The position numbers and the translations under genes are program-made. DNA of 64,000 bases. Source: Oscillospiraceae bacterium. GTDB lineage: Bacteria > Bacillota > Clostridia > Oscillospirales > Oscillospiraceae. Below the pieces are notes generated by a model. It made no database searches. It had not been told where the DNA came from and saw only the letters and a program-made list of their open reading frames with translations. Below are positions 48,799 to 57,874 of this stretch, piece after piece. The stretch's first letter is position 1. Every line of letters starts with the position of its first letter. The stretch lies in contig JAFRER010000015.1 of the NCBI GenBank assembly GCA_017434755.1, positions 62,001 to 126,000 on the forward strand. The letters are read 5' to 3'.

Positions 48799-51418
48799 CC
48801 GGCGACACAGCCTTCTTCACGACCTTGGGGACCTTCTTGATCACGTCGGCAACGGCGTGGATCGGGAGGGTCTCAAACTTCTGGGCGTGCCAGTCGCGGA
48901 CCTTGCGGAGCTTGATGGCGTCGAACTTGCACTTGGTGGTGCACTGTCCGCAGCCGATGCACAGGTACGGATCCACCTTCGCAGCACCGCAGCCGAGGCA
49001 GCGGGCGCATTCCTTCTTCACCTGCTCTTCGGTGAAGGTGACTCTCGCATCGGAGAAGGTCTTGGCCTTGGCCTCGTTGTATCCGGGGACCTGACGGCGG
49101 TCGCTGTCGAATCCGCCCGCCTCGATGAGAACGTGATCCTTGTCCAGTGTGCGGTAGATCCTGCGGTCACGGCCCATGGTGAGGGTCTGGCCGGGGTTGA
49201 CCGCCCGGTGGAGGGAGATGGAGCCTTCCTTGCCGGCTGCTATCGCGTCGATGGCGAACTTCGGTCCGGTGACGACGTCGCCGCCGGCGAAGATATCCTT
49301 CGCGGAGGTCTGCTGGGTGAGAGGATCGGCAATGACGAGACCCTTCTCGTTCACCTCGACCTCACCCGCAAGGCCGCCGAGATCCACTCTCTGGCCGATG
49401 GCGGCTATGATGCAGTCCACATCGCACGCATCGCCTTCGCAGACGAGCTTCACAGCCTTGCCGTTCTCGCCGACGATCTCCACCGGCTTGTGTTCGAACA
49501 GGAAGCGGATGCCTTCCGCCTTTGCCTCTTTCACCTCTTCGGGATCGGCGGGCATGTTCTCTTCCTTCCGGCGGTAGGCCACGGTGACATCGGCACCGAG
49601 ACGCACAGCTGTGCGGGCAACGTCGATGGCGACATTGCCGCCGCCTATGACGACGACCTTTTTGCCGATCTTCACTTCCTTGCCGAGGTTCACTTCGCGC
49701 AGGAAGTCGACTCCGCCAAGCACTCCCTCAAGATCCTCTCCGGGGATGCCGAGCCTGGCGCTCTTCTGCGCACCGATGGCGAGGTAGAAGCCCTCGTATC
49801 CCTCGTCGCGGAGCTGCTGGATGGTGACATCTTTTCCGACTTCAACGCCGCAGCGGAATTCGACACCCATCTCGCGGAGGATGTCGATCTCGGCGTTCAG
49901 AACGTCCTTTTCCAGACGGAAGTTGGGGATGCCGAGCACGAGCATGCCGCCGGGAACCGGGTTCTTGTCGAACACGGTGACGGGGTAGCCCTTGTTGGCA
50001 AGATAGTAGGCGCAGCTCATACCGGCGGGGCCGGCACCGATGACGGCGATCTTTCTGGTATAGGGTCTGCCGATCTGGTTGAGCATCTTGGGAACAAAGC
50101 GGGTCTTCTCGTCCAGGTCGTGGTCCGCGATGAAACGCTTGACCTCGTCGATGGCGACCGCCTCATCCACGCTGCCTCTCATGCAGGCCTCTTCGCACTT
50201 CTTGTTGCAGATGCGTCCGCAGACGGCGGGGAAGGGGTTTTCCTTCTTGATGAGCTCGAGAGCCTCGGTATAGCGGCCCTGTGCTGCGAGCTTCAGGTAA
50301 CCCTGAACAGCTATATGGGCCGGGCAGGCCGTCTTGCAGGGGGCCGTGCCGCCGGGCATGGTGTCCTCGCGGTTCTCGCGGTAGTCGAGGTTCCAGGCCT
50401 TCTTGTTGTTGAAAGTTTCGGAGAGCTTCACATAGGTGCCCTCAAAGCCGGGGATCGCCTCCGTGGAGCAGAGCTTCTGACCGAGACGCACGGCATTGGC
50501 GGGGCAGTTTTCCACGCACTGTCCGCAGGCCACACACTTGCTTTCGTCGACATAGGCTTCAAAGTTGGAGCGGATGGCGTCCCTGGCGCCCCACATGAGT
50601 CCGGCGCGCAGACCGAAGCAGGCGCAGGAGCAGCAGTTGCAGATGGCGGAGCTCTCGCCCGGCTCCTCGATGTTCACCATGTTGTGCATGAGGCCGTTGT
50701 CCTCGGCACGCTTGATGATCTCAAGAGCCTCTTCCCTGGTGATCTCCCTGGCGCGGCCGGAGCGGATATAGTGCTCGGCGCCTTTGCCCATCTGTACGCA
50801 CATGTCATCGGCAAGGTGGCCGCAGCCGTCCCCGATGGAGGAACGGGAAGCGCGGCAGGAACACTGGGATACGGAGAAACGGTCATACTTGCTCAGGTAG
50901 TAGCTGAGCTTCTCATAGTCGCTGACGCCTTCGCAGTCGGCGATGGCCTCCTCCACCGGCACAACGCGCATGAGACCGTAGCCCTGCGGGAGGATCGGCC
51001 CCAGATCGCGCATACGCAGACGGGTGTATTCTTCAAAGGCTCTGCCAACCTCGGGGTGTTCGCGGAGCAGTTCCTGGTTGTTGACCATCATCTCCATGAT
51101 GCCGGGGGCGAACACCTGCATAAAGTAGATGTCCTCTCCTGCCTTCTTGTCGAAGGTGCGGCGGAAGATGCCGTAATAGACCAGCCTGTCGAGATCGGGC
51201 ATGATCTCTTCCACGGTCTTTCCGACCTTCTTCGCAAGGTATTCGGCCGTACGCTCGGTGCGCAGACCTGCGGCGATGGCTATGTCCGCCTGGTCGTCGG
51301 TGACATACTCCGCCATGGAATAGTATTCCGGCGTGTTCTCATCGATTTTGACGGTCATTCCGGAAACACCGCCGATGATCTTGGCGAGCTTTACGATTTT
51401 CGGTCTCAAATGTGCCAT
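48791..51418 (-). CDS. multi-cluster Fe-S/FAD NAD(P)-binding oxidoreductase
   Basis: An 875-residue cytoplasmic protein. Residues about 1-130 look like a winged-helix-type region. Then come Cys-rich segments (SQCSCRAS, CNCCSCACFG), a 2[4Fe-4S]-like CVACGQCVENCP, and a GltD-type module: CKTACPAHIAVQGY and CGRICNKKCEEAC clusters, FAD motif VIGAGPAGMSCAYY and NAD(P) motif VIGGGNVAIDVA. A further ferredoxin motif CIGCGQCTTKC lies near the C-terminus. Such proteins pass electrons between NAD(P)H and ferredoxin-like partners. The overlapping hypA suggests a link to nickel hydrogenase metabolism; that is inference. Confidence 0.85.
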   Translation of the reverse strand: MAHLRPKIVKLAKIIGGVSGMTVKIDENTPEYYSMAEYVTDDQADIAIAAGLRTERTAEYLAKKVGKTVEEIMPDLDRLVYYGIFRRTFDKKAGEDIYFMQVFAPGIMEMMVNNQELLREHPEVGRAFEEYTRLRMRDLGPILPQGYGLMRVVPVEEAIADCEGVSDYEKLSYYLSKYDRFSVSQCSCRASRSSIGDGCGHLADDMCVQMGKGAEHYIRSGRAREITREEALEIIKRAEDNGLMHNMVNIEEPGESSAICNCCSCACFGLRAGLMWGARDAIRSNFEAYVDESKCVACGQCVENCPANAVRLGQKLCSTEAIPGFEGTYVKLSETFNNKKAWNLDYRENREDTMPGGTAPCKTACPAHIAVQGYLKLAAQGRYTEALELIKKENPFPAVCGRICNKKCEEACMRGSVDEAVAIDEVKRFIADHDLDEKTRFVPKMLNQIGRPYTRKIAVIGAGPAGMSCAYYLANKGYPVTVFDKNPVPGGMLVLGIPNFRLEKDVLNAEIDILREMGVEFRCGVEVGKDVTIQQLRDEGYEGFYLAIGAQKSARLGIPGEDLEGVLGGVDFLREVNLGKEVKIGKKVVVIGGGNVAIDVARTAVRLGADVTVAYRRKEENMPADPEEVKEAKAEGIRFLFEHKPVEIVGENGKAVKLVCEGDACDVDCIIAAIGQRVDLGGLAGEVEVNEKGLVIADPLTQQTSAKDIFAGGDVVTGPKFAIDAIAAGKEGSISLHRAVNPGQTLTMGRDRRIYRTLDKDHVLIEAGGFDSDRRQVPGYNEAKAKTFSDARVTFTEEQVKKECARCLGCGAAKVDPYLCIGCGQCTTKCKFDAIKLRKVRDWHAQKFETLPIHAVADVIKKVPKVVKKAVSPDA

Positions 51419-51546
51419 AGATTTCCCCTCTCAAGTTTTCTGTTTTATTGTTTTTTGCAGATTTCAGCGCAGTAAAAACTATTTTATCATATATTCGTCC
51501 GAATTGACATATGGTTTTTCACATTCTGCAGAATTCTTTTTCGCCC

Positions 51547-51574
51547 TTGCGAAGCAAAGAAAAAGGTTTATACT
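51547..51574 (+). promoter_or_regulatory. promoter of the C69 dipeptidase gene
   Basis: TTGCGA at 51547-51552, 16-nt spacer, TATACT at 51569-51574. Confidence 0.5.
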
Positions 51575-51611
51575 ATTGTGCGTACAATCAAGCATGCACG
51601 GAGGAATGACC

Positions 51612-53072
51612 ATGGGATGCACAACAGTACTGGTAGGAAAAAAGGCGAGCAATGACGGATCGACTATGATATCGAGGACCGATGACGGACATTTCGACGT
51701 AAAAAAGATGATTGTTGTTGAGCCGGATAAACAACCGAAAAAGTATAAAAGTGTGATATCGCACTGTGAGGTCCTGCTTCCGGAGGAACCGATGCGCTAC
51801 ACTGCCTGCCCGAGCGTGGACAAGGTAAAGGGCATCTGGGCCGCCACGGGGATCAACGCCGCCAATGTGGGCATGACCGCCACAGAGACCATCACCACGA
51901 ATCCACGCGTTCTTGCGGCGGATCCGCTGGTGGAGTACAAAAAAGGCGGCGGCGGAAAGAAGGATGTGCCCGGAGGCCTCGGGGAGGAGGACTTCGTTGT
52001 GCTGGTGCTGCCCTATATCCGCAGCGCAAGGGAAGGCGTGCTGCGCCTTGCCTCCCTGCTGGAAAGCTACGGTACCTATGAAAGCAACGGGATCGCCTTC
52101 AACGATGAAAAGGAGATCTGGTGGATGGAGACCATCGGCGGCCACCACTGGATCGCCAGACGCGTCCCGGATGAGGAAGTGGTGCTGATGCCCAACCGCT
52201 TCGGTCTGGACAGCTTCGACCTTGAGGATGCTCTGGGGGCGAAAAAGGATCATCTCTGTTCCGCGGATCTCAGGGAATTCATAAAAGACAATTCACTGGA
52301 TCTCAATCAGAACGGCAGGTTCGACCCGCGTGACATCTTCGGCTCCCACAGGGATATGGACCATATTTACAATACGCCGCGTGCCTGGTTCATGGGACGC
52401 TATCTTGCCCCGCACACATACCGGTGGGACGGGGAAGATGCCGACTTCAGGCCTGAGAGCGAGGACATCCCGTGGAGCCTCGTGCCCGAGAGAAAGGTGG
52501 CGGTGGAGGATGTGATCTATCTCCTTTCCGGCCATTTCCAGGGCACCCCCTATGATCCGTATTCCAAGCGCGACAGCGGAAAGCGCGGTATCTACCGCTC
52601 CATCGGCATCAACCGGACCGGCGTGACCTCCATCTGCCAGATCCGGCCCGGCGTGCCGGAGGAGATCAAGGGGATCGAGTGGATCTGCTTCGGCTCCACG
52701 GTGTTCTCCGCGTTTCTCCCGCTCTATGCGAACACTCCCTCGCTCCCTGCATACCTCACAAAGGTCGGCCTCGAGCCCTCCACGGAGAATTTCTACTGGG
52801 CCAGCAGGATGATCGGCGCGCTGGCGGATCCGTGGTTTTCCTACTGCGCCCAGGATATCGAACGCTACCATGACGCGGTGGCGGTAAAAGGGCGCAGACT
52901 GATCCGGGAATACGATCAGAGCATGATCGGGAGCGGAGACTTTTCCAAGACCGCCGAGGCGGACAGAAAGCTCTGCGAGATGGCGAAGGAGGAGACTGAC
53001 ACCGTGCTCGGCAAGGTCCTCCAGACGGCCAGCGAGCATATGAAAAACGGCTACAGCCTCGCCGATAACTGA
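51612..53072 (+). CDS. C69 family dipeptidase
   Basis: A 486-residue Ntn-type peptidase. The nucleophile is the Cys near the N-terminus (MGCTTVLVGKKAS); in this family a short prefix is removed to expose it. SRTDDGHFD, EIWWMETIGGHHW and RFDPRDIFG are further family blocks. It cleaves dipeptides in the cytoplasm. No signal peptide. Start at 51612 is fixed by ACGGAGGAATGACC; the longer frame upstream crosses the promoter. Monocistronic. Confidence 0.9.
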   Translation: MGCTTVLVGKKASNDGSTMISRTDDGHFDVKKMIVVEPDKQPKKYKSVISHCEVLLPEEPMRYTACPSVDKVKGIWAATGINAANVGMTATETITTNPRVLAADPLVEYKKGGGGKKDVPGGLGEEDFVVLVLPYIRSAREGVLRLASLLESYGTYESNGIAFNDEKEIWWMETIGGHHWIARRVPDEEVVLMPNRFGLDSFDLEDALGAKKDHLCSADLREFIKDNSLDLNQNGRFDPRDIFGSHRDMDHIYNTPRAWFMGRYLAPHTYRWDGEDADFRPESEDIPWSLVPERKVAVEDVIYLLSGHFQGTPYDPYSKRDSGKRGIYRSIGINRTGVTSICQIRPGVPEEIKGIEWICFGSTVFSAFLPLYANTPSLPAYLTKVGLEPSTENFYWASRMIGALADPWFSYCAQDIERYHDAVAVKGRRLIREYDQSMIGSGDFSKTAEADRKLCEMAKEETDTVLGKVLQTASEHMKNGYSLADN

Positions 53073-53161
53073 GGAAGACAGTTTATTTACAATTTATTAT
53101 TAGATAAAACACGCATAATATTGTATTTTTAAGCTTAGAAAAAAGAACGGGAGGAAAAACA

Positions 53162-53722
53162 ATGTCATTTGGGGAAGCAATAAAGACCTGTTTTAAAAAG
53201 TATGTCGATTTTTCCGGCAGAGCGAGACGTTCCGAGTTCTGGTTCTGGATGCTTTTCACCGCGATCATCGGAACGGCCGTCGGCTTTCTTGAGAGATCGG
53301 ATCATCACTTTCTTTCCTCTATAGTACCGCTTGCTTTCTTTCTTCCGAATCTCGCTGTTTCAGTGAGAAGAATGCATGATATCGGAAGGAGCGGATGGTA
53401 TGTGCTCATCAGCCTCATCCCGGTTGTAGGAGTTATTCTGTTCATCGTGCAATGCTGCAGGGACAGTGTGCCGGGGACGAACGAGTACGGCGAGAACCCC
53501 AAGGGTCAGGGCGCGCCTGTTTACGCGGCAAATCCCTATGCGGTACCGGCGGAGCCGGACTACAGTGCGGAGGCTCAGGAAGCGGTATTCACCGATGTAA
53601 AAGAAGAGGAGCCGATCAACAGCTCCACTGCCACGACCACGGGCTTCTGCCCCTACTGCGACACACCCATAACCATAGGACAGAAATTCTGCACCGGCTG
53701 CGGACACAGCCTGGATGTCTGA
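53162..53722 (+). CDS. DUF805 membrane protein with C-terminal zinc ribbon
   Basis: A 186-residue protein. The DUF805 membrane domain occupies about residues 1-110, with the hallmark YVDFSGRARRSEFWFW near the N-terminus and RRMHDIGRSGW in the middle. A linker leads to a zinc ribbon at the end: CPYC and CTGC (about residues 161-181). DUF805 proteins are small inner-membrane proteins of unknown role. It is followed by a strong terminator. Confidence 0.88.
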   Translation: MSFGEAIKTCFKKYVDFSGRARRSEFWFWMLFTAIIGTAVGFLERSDHHFLSSIVPLAFFLPNLAVSVRRMHDIGRSGWYVLISLIPVVGVILFIVQCCRDSVPGTNEYGENPKGQGAPVYAANPYAVPAEPDYSAEAQEAVFTDVKEEEPINSSTATTTGFCPYCDTPITIGQKFCTGCGHSLDV

Positions 53723-53739
53723 CATCATTAAACATAAAA

Positions 53740-53772
53740 AAAGAACGGAAGCAGTGCCTCCGTTCTTTTTTT
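53740..53772. terminator. bidirectional terminator after the DUF805 gene
   Basis: Inverted repeat AAAGAACGGA...TCCGTTCTTT with A- and T-runs on the two sides, between convergent genes. Confidence 0.88.
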
Positions 53773-53779
53773 ATTCTGT

Positions 53780-54574
53780 TCAGCGGCTCAGTATCTTTCC
53801 GCAGATCCGGAAGGAGTCGTTTACTCCGACAACTATAGGAGCATATGCATCATTATACGACACAAGCACCGGCTGCGGATGCAGGGATCCGTGGCTGTCG
53901 GTATACGCCGCCGCATCTGCGGGTTCGCGTTCCCGATACTGTTTGATGTAACCGTTCCCGTTCAGAATGAACAGACCTTCCTCTCCGGGAAGCAGAGAAG
54001 CGGCGCGTCTGACCCAGACAATCTGCCCATCCTCGTATTCCGGGCTCATGCTGTCACCGTCCACGCGGACGGCAAAATCCGCTCCGTCGGGGACCTCATC
54101 CGCCGGAAAGGTGCGGTATTCGAACATCTCTTCGTCAAGGATATCGCCGGTGCCCGCGGAAGCCGGCACGAGACTGACCGGCATGCGTATATAAACGATG
54201 TCCGGCTGACGGAGGGAAATATCCGTCGAATAACGGCCGGAGGCGATCAGATCCTCCCTGTAGTCGGCGGCCTTGCGAAGACCTTCCTCATTGAGCAGGT
54301 TCGTTCCGGCAAAGAAAGCAGATGGATCCGCGATCCCGAAGCAGTCGAACACCGCAAGAAGCTGATAGGCATTGGGAAGAGTCTGGCCGAGTTCCCATTT
54401 GCTCACGGCGCTCACGGAGGTGATGACGCCGCGCTGTTCCAGTTTCTCGGTGAACTCCTTCAGGCTCATCTTTTCCGAACGGCGCAGTTCCTTGATCTTT
54501 TCACCGATCTCATTACGTTCTCTGGCTTTTCCGGCGTCATAGCAGACGCGCTTATCGCTTTTCCCGTATTTCAT
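53780..54574 (-). CDS. XRE/S24 family transcriptional regulator (self-cleaving repressor type)
   Basis: A 264-residue two-domain repressor. An HTH_3 domain (about residues 22-85, MSLKEFTEKL...SVSAVSKWELG) is followed by an S24 LexA-like peptidase domain with a Ala-Gly bond in PASAGTGD, the nucleophile Ser in VDGDSMSPEYEDGQIVWV and a candidate Lys in NGYIKQY. Such proteins cleave themselves after RecA activation or other stress. No prophage genes adjoin it. The start at 54574 has TTGGAGC; an earlier in-frame start is less likely. A promoter with flanking inverted half-sites suggests self-control. Confidence 0.85.
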   Translation of the reverse strand: MKYGKSDKRVCYDAGKARERNEIGEKIKELRRSEKMSLKEFTEKLEQRGVITSVSAVSKWELGQTLPNAYQLLAVFDCFGIADPSAFFAGTNLLNEEGLRKAADYREDLIASGRYSTDISLRQPDIVYIRMPVSLVPASAGTGDILDEEMFEYRTFPADEVPDGADFAVRVDGDSMSPEYEDGQIVWVRRAASLLPGEEGLFILNGNGYIKQYREREPADAAAYTDSHGSLHPQPVLVSYNDAYAPIVVGVNDSFRICGKILSR

Positions 54575-54612
54575 ATGAATTGCTCCAATGATCCCATATT
54601 CTTTCCAAAGCA

Positions 54613-54654
54613 ATTATACCGCACGGATAACGCGGAATCAAGCGCAAATATCCG
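54613..54654 (-). promoter_or_regulatory. promoter and candidate operator of the S24 repressor
   Basis: On the minus strand TTGATT (54641-54636), 17-nt spacer, TATAAT (54618-54613). Inverted CGGATA (54624-54629) and TATCCG (54649-54654) flank the -35 box. Confidence 0.6.
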
Positions 54655-54760
54655 AATAAGTGATTTTACATCGATTCTTTTTCTTAACAAGAAAAACGGC
54701 CGGGCTCTATACAGCCTGGCCGGTAATGATCTGTATGGCATAAGGTGCGGTTCCATGTTA

Positions 54761-55588
54761 TTACTTCATCCGCTCCAGAAGGTACGGAATTGCCTGTTCA
54801 AAGTTCACACCGTACCAGCTGTGGTCTTTTTCCGCAAGTGTAAGACGGATGCACTCGACCGTGTAATCCGCGGCGAGAGCCAGCGCATCCGGGACGGACA
54901 TGCCGTTCACGATCGCGCCGACGGCAGCCGAGGAATAAATATCTCCCGTTCCGTGGAAGCTGACGGGCAGATGTTCGGTATAATACTCGGAAAAAGCCCC
55001 GGTCTTGCCGCACATGGATACGACACCGAGACGGCCCTGTTCAAAGCTCACACCGGTGAGAGCGGCGTTTTTCGCACCACGGGCGAGGAGTCCCTCAAGA
55101 ATTTCCGTTATGTATGCGCGGTTGTAGTCCTCGCGATATTCTTTCCCAAGGAGAAAGCATGCTTCCGTGAGGTTTGGCAGCACCAGATCCGCTCCGTCCA
55201 GCAGTTCCGCCATCTTCAGAGGGAAGTCCGGGGTAAAGCCGGCATAGAGCCTCCCGTTGTCTGCCATGGCGGGGTCAACTATGATCTTAGCCCCGTCTCC
55301 GAAATCGTGAAAATACTGCTTCACGATGTCCACCTGACGGAAAGAACCGAGATACCCCGTATAGATAGCATCGAAATTAAAGCCTTCCTGCTTCCAGTGC
55401 GCGGCGATCGGCTCCATCTCGTCGGTCAGGTCGTGGAAAGTCCAGCCTTTAAACTGGGTATGTGTTGACAGCACTGCCGTCGGGACGACAGCGCACTCGA
55501 TCCCCATGGCCGAGATGATCGGAAGAGCCACCGTCAGCGAGCATTTGCCGAGAGCGGAGATATCCTGAATACTTACGATCCTTTTCAT
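54761..55588 (-). CDS. pyridoxal/pyridoxamine kinase
   Basis: A 275-residue ribokinase-fold kinase that phosphorylates B6 vitamers. The opening ISALGKCSLTVALPII resembles PdxY/PdxK (an ISAxGRxS-type anchor), TAVLSTHTQFKGWTFHDL follows and the nucleotide-anion hole appears as FHGTGDIYSSA (about residue 217). Start at 55588 with AAGAGGTG. It diverges from a MocR-type regulator gene across a 104-nt spacer, the usual arrangement of pdx genes with PdxR. Confidence 0.88.
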   Translation of the reverse strand: MKRIVSIQDISALGKCSLTVALPIISAMGIECAVVPTAVLSTHTQFKGWTFHDLTDEMEPIAAHWKQEGFNFDAIYTGYLGSFRQVDIVKQYFHDFGDGAKIIVDPAMADNGRLYAGFTPDFPLKMAELLDGADLVLPNLTEACFLLGKEYREDYNRAYITEILEGLLARGAKNAALTGVSFEQGRLGVVSMCGKTGAFSEYYTEHLPVSFHGTGDIYSSAAVGAIVNGMSVPDALALAADYTVECIRLTLAEKDHSWYGVNFEQAIPYLLERMK

Positions 55589-55621
55589 TCTGTACACCTC
55601 TTGACTTTTTGTTTTTCCGAT

Positions 55622-55681
55622 TATACACTTCATCTGGTATTGTGTATATATTCAGTTTGATCTATTAATATAAGACCAGAT
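55622..55681. promoter_or_regulatory. nested inverted repeats in the kinase/MocR intergenic region
   Basis: TATACAC (55622-55628) pairs with GTGTATA (55642-55648), and ATCTGGT (55632-55638) with ACCAGAT (55675-55681). They overlap TATAAT on the minus strand (55624-55619) used by the kinase gene and are candidate MocR binding sites. Confidence 0.5.
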
Positions 55682-55692
55682 CGGAGCCGGAG

Positions 55693-56769
55693 ATGAAATA
55701 CAGGATAGACAGATCTCTGCATGAGAGTGCATATCTGCAGCTTTACCGCCAGCTGCGGCAGGACATTTCCGAGGGAGTGTATAAGCCGGGAGGGAAACTT
55801 CCTTCGAAGAGACAGTTTGCCGAGGAATTGGGTCTCAGCCTCATAACCGTGGAGCATGCTTTGGAACTGCTTGCCGATGAGGGCTATGTGGTTCCAAGGC
55901 AGCGCAGCGGTTTTTACGCCGGCTCAGGGGCGCCTGCGGAGACACTGCCTGCAAGAGCAACGATCCCGCAGATGAGTCTCGCGGAAATGCCGGAGGATTT
56001 CCCCTTTTCCGTGCTGGCTAGGGTGATGAGAAGAGTGCTGACAGACTATGGCGAAAGGATACTCATGCGATCGCCGGGAAACGGATGTGAAGAACTCAGA
56101 AGAGAACTCGCGGACTATCTCCTGCGAAGCCGCGGTCTGCGGGTGGATCCGGAGCAGATCGTAGTAGGCTCCGGGGCGGAGTATCTTTACGGCCTTGTGG
56201 TCCAGATGCTCGGCCGCGGTCTGGTTTATGCGCAGGAGGATCCCTGTTATGAGACCATCCTGCGCGTATATGAGGCAAACGGGGCGGCATGCGAGGGCCT
56301 GCGCATGGGGGAGGACGGCATCCGTTCAGAGGCACTTGCCGGGAGCATGGCGGGAGTGCTGCATGTAACGCCATACAGAAGCTACCCGAGCGGCGTCACC
56401 GCAACGGCCGCCAAGCGCCGCGAATATGCGACCTGGGCGAGGGAAAGGGAAGCATATATCGTCGAGGACGATTATGACTCGGAACTCAGCGTCACCATGC
56501 CGCAGATAGAGACCATCGCTTCGCTCGCACCTGAGCGGGTGATCTATCTCAACACATTCTCCAAGACGCTTGCTCCTTCCATGCGCACGGGTTACATGGT
56601 GCTCCCTGAAGAGCTCCTTTCCGCATACAGGGAACGGATAGGCTTTTATTCCTGTACCGTTCCGGTATTTGATCAGCTGGTGCTTGCCGAATTCATCCGC
56701 TGCGGAGAGCTGGAACGCCGCATCAATCGAATGCGCAGGAAACGCCGTGCGGAGGAAACCAAGAAATAA
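55693..56769 (+). CDS. MocR-type GntR/aminotransferase regulator, truncated at the C-terminus
   Basis: A 358-residue regulator. A GntR winged helix (about residues 13-72, LRQDISEGVYKPGGKLPSKR) is joined to a fold-type I aminotransferase domain with the PLP lysine in TFSKTLAPSMRTGYMV (about residue 296). Full-length MocR proteins run to about 450-480 residues; this one stops at RRINRMRRKRRAEETKK, without the C-terminal small domain. By position it should control the divergent pyridoxal kinase. The truncation may have abolished PLP sensing or dimer formation. Confidence 0.8.
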   Translation: MKYRIDRSLHESAYLQLYRQLRQDISEGVYKPGGKLPSKRQFAEELGLSLITVEHALELLADEGYVVPRQRSGFYAGSGAPAETLPARATIPQMSLAEMPEDFPFSVLARVMRRVLTDYGERILMRSPGNGCEELRRELADYLLRSRGLRVDPEQIVVGSGAEYLYGLVVQMLGRGLVYAQEDPCYETILRVYEANGAACEGLRMGEDGIRSEALAGSMAGVLHVTPYRSYPSGVTATAAKRREYATWAREREAYIVEDDYDSELSVTMPQIETIASLAPERVIYLNTFSKTLAPSMRTGYMVLPEELLSAYRERIGFYSCTVPVFDQLVLAEFIRCGELERRINRMRRKRRAEETKK

Positions 56770-56788
56770 ACAGCGGGGAAGTGAAACT

Positions 56789-56971
56789 ATGACGGTCGAC
56801 CTTGAAAACCGTGAAGCCACAGTACTTTCAGAAAACGAAAAAAAGCATCAGCTTTATCTGAGGCAGAAGGAACTGCTCGATACCTTTCTTGAACATAGGA
56901 CGATAACCCGGGCGCAGTATGACAAAAGCCTGCACGATCTGACGGTGAAGATGGGAGAAAAAGAGGGGTAA
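56789..56971 (+). CDS. 60-residue SHOCT-like helical microprotein
   Basis: An ATG at 56789 is preceded by CGGGGAAGTG. The product is charged and helical; its last half, LLDTFLEHRTITRAQYDKSL, has the length and hydrophobic spacing of a short C-terminal oligomerisation (SHOCT-like) helical pair, with Ile-Thr-x-x-Gln-Tyr in the turn. I cannot name a family with confidence. It starts 19 nt after the truncated MocR gene and may be translated from the same message. Confidence 0.5.
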   Translation: MTVDLENREATVLSENEKKHQLYLRQKELLDTFLEHRTITRAQYDKSLHDLTVKMGEKEG

Positions 56972-57011
56972 AAACCGTCAGCGCGCCGTCATGGCATACT
57001 GTATGCATTCT

Positions 57012-57788
57012 TTACATATACTGCGATATATCAGTGAGACGGTCCATGATATTCCGGATCAGGTCGATCCTGCCGGTGATTAGCATTCTGTTTTCATCGA
57101 ATACTGCGGTCCGATTCATTTCTATCATCATGGTGATAAGATCACAGTCCGTTCCGCCCTTCATCACGATGTTCGGAACCATTGAGCCTGCGTAGGGATA
57201 GTTCACCGCAACGGAAAAACCCGCTTTCTTGAAAAGCTCTGATGCTGCATCTGCAAGGGCAGGCGGCGTATACGTGCTGTCAGCGCCTATACATATATCC
57301 GGCATCGGTCGGCTGTCCCTGCGGTCCGGCATCACGAGCTCCTCCGAAAAGCTGTGCAGATCGAACAGAATGACCCGGCTGAGGCCGCTAACTGCCCTGT
57401 CAAGTTTTTCGTGATGTGCGGTATAATACTTCAAGGTCTTTTCGCGAAACTCCGAAGTGATGTTCTTTATTTGCTTTCCATCATAGACTTTCTCATAGCA
57501 GAATCCCATGCCGTAGCGTTCCATCACCTCTTCGGGACCGATAAATCTTTCAACATCACAGAGGAGACGGCTTATTCCGAATCCTATCAGGAACTGTGCA
57601 GGGCAGGTTTTTCTGTTAATGAGAAACTCAGCTCCCGAGTCCTTCATTTTTACATGATATGCCTGAAATTCCTCCGGGGATATGCATACGCTCTCCATCA
57701 GTTCCTGAGGCATGCCGTCTCCGGCATGCGGGATATGGAAAACAGGGGTCCGGGGCGTTTTGATGCTATTGGGGTGATTCACTTTCAT
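57012..57788 (-). CDS. N-formylglutamate amidohydrolase family protein
   Basis: A 258-residue zinc amidohydrolase-like protein. Conserved blocks are VFHIPHAGDGMP near residue 16, DVERFIGPEE near 78, FDLHSFSEE near 145 and the late NYPYAGSMVPN. Classic members finish histidine breakdown by splitting N-formylglutamate, but no hut genes are here. Its leader holds a SAM riboswitch, so its substrate may relate to methionine or methyl metabolism. AAAGGAGG precedes the start. Confidence 0.85.
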   Translation of the reverse strand: MKVNHPNSIKTPRTPVFHIPHAGDGMPQELMESVCISPEEFQAYHVKMKDSGAEFLINRKTCPAQFLIGFGISRLLCDVERFIGPEEVMERYGMGFCYEKVYDGKQIKNITSEFREKTLKYYTAHHEKLDRAVSGLSRVILFDLHSFSEELVMPDRRDSRPMPDICIGADSTYTPPALADAASELFKKAGFSVAVNYPYAGSMVPNIVMKGGTDCDLITMMIEMNRTAVFDENRMLITGRIDLIRNIMDRLTDISQYM

Positions 57789-57830
57789 ACCTCCTTTTTA
57801 ATTACCGTAAAGAGGCATGATAAGACAAAT

Positions 57831-57857
57831 AAAAAAGCCCATCGTATGATGGGCTTT
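57831..57857 (-). terminator. SAM riboswitch terminator
   Basis: Perfect ten-base arms 57834-57843 and 57848-57857 and a U-run on the minus strand. ATGATGGG just upstream (57893-57880 region) can pair with the 5' arm CCCATCAT as an antiterminator. Confidence 0.8.
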
Positions 57858-57874
57858 AAAAGAAGATCCCGTAT

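Noticed and set aside
48635..51475. A 946-codon open frame on the plus strand
   Set aside because: It is antisense to the Fe-S flavoprotein and hypA, which carry clear motifs; its translation has no recognisable domain and reflects the codon bias of the real genes.
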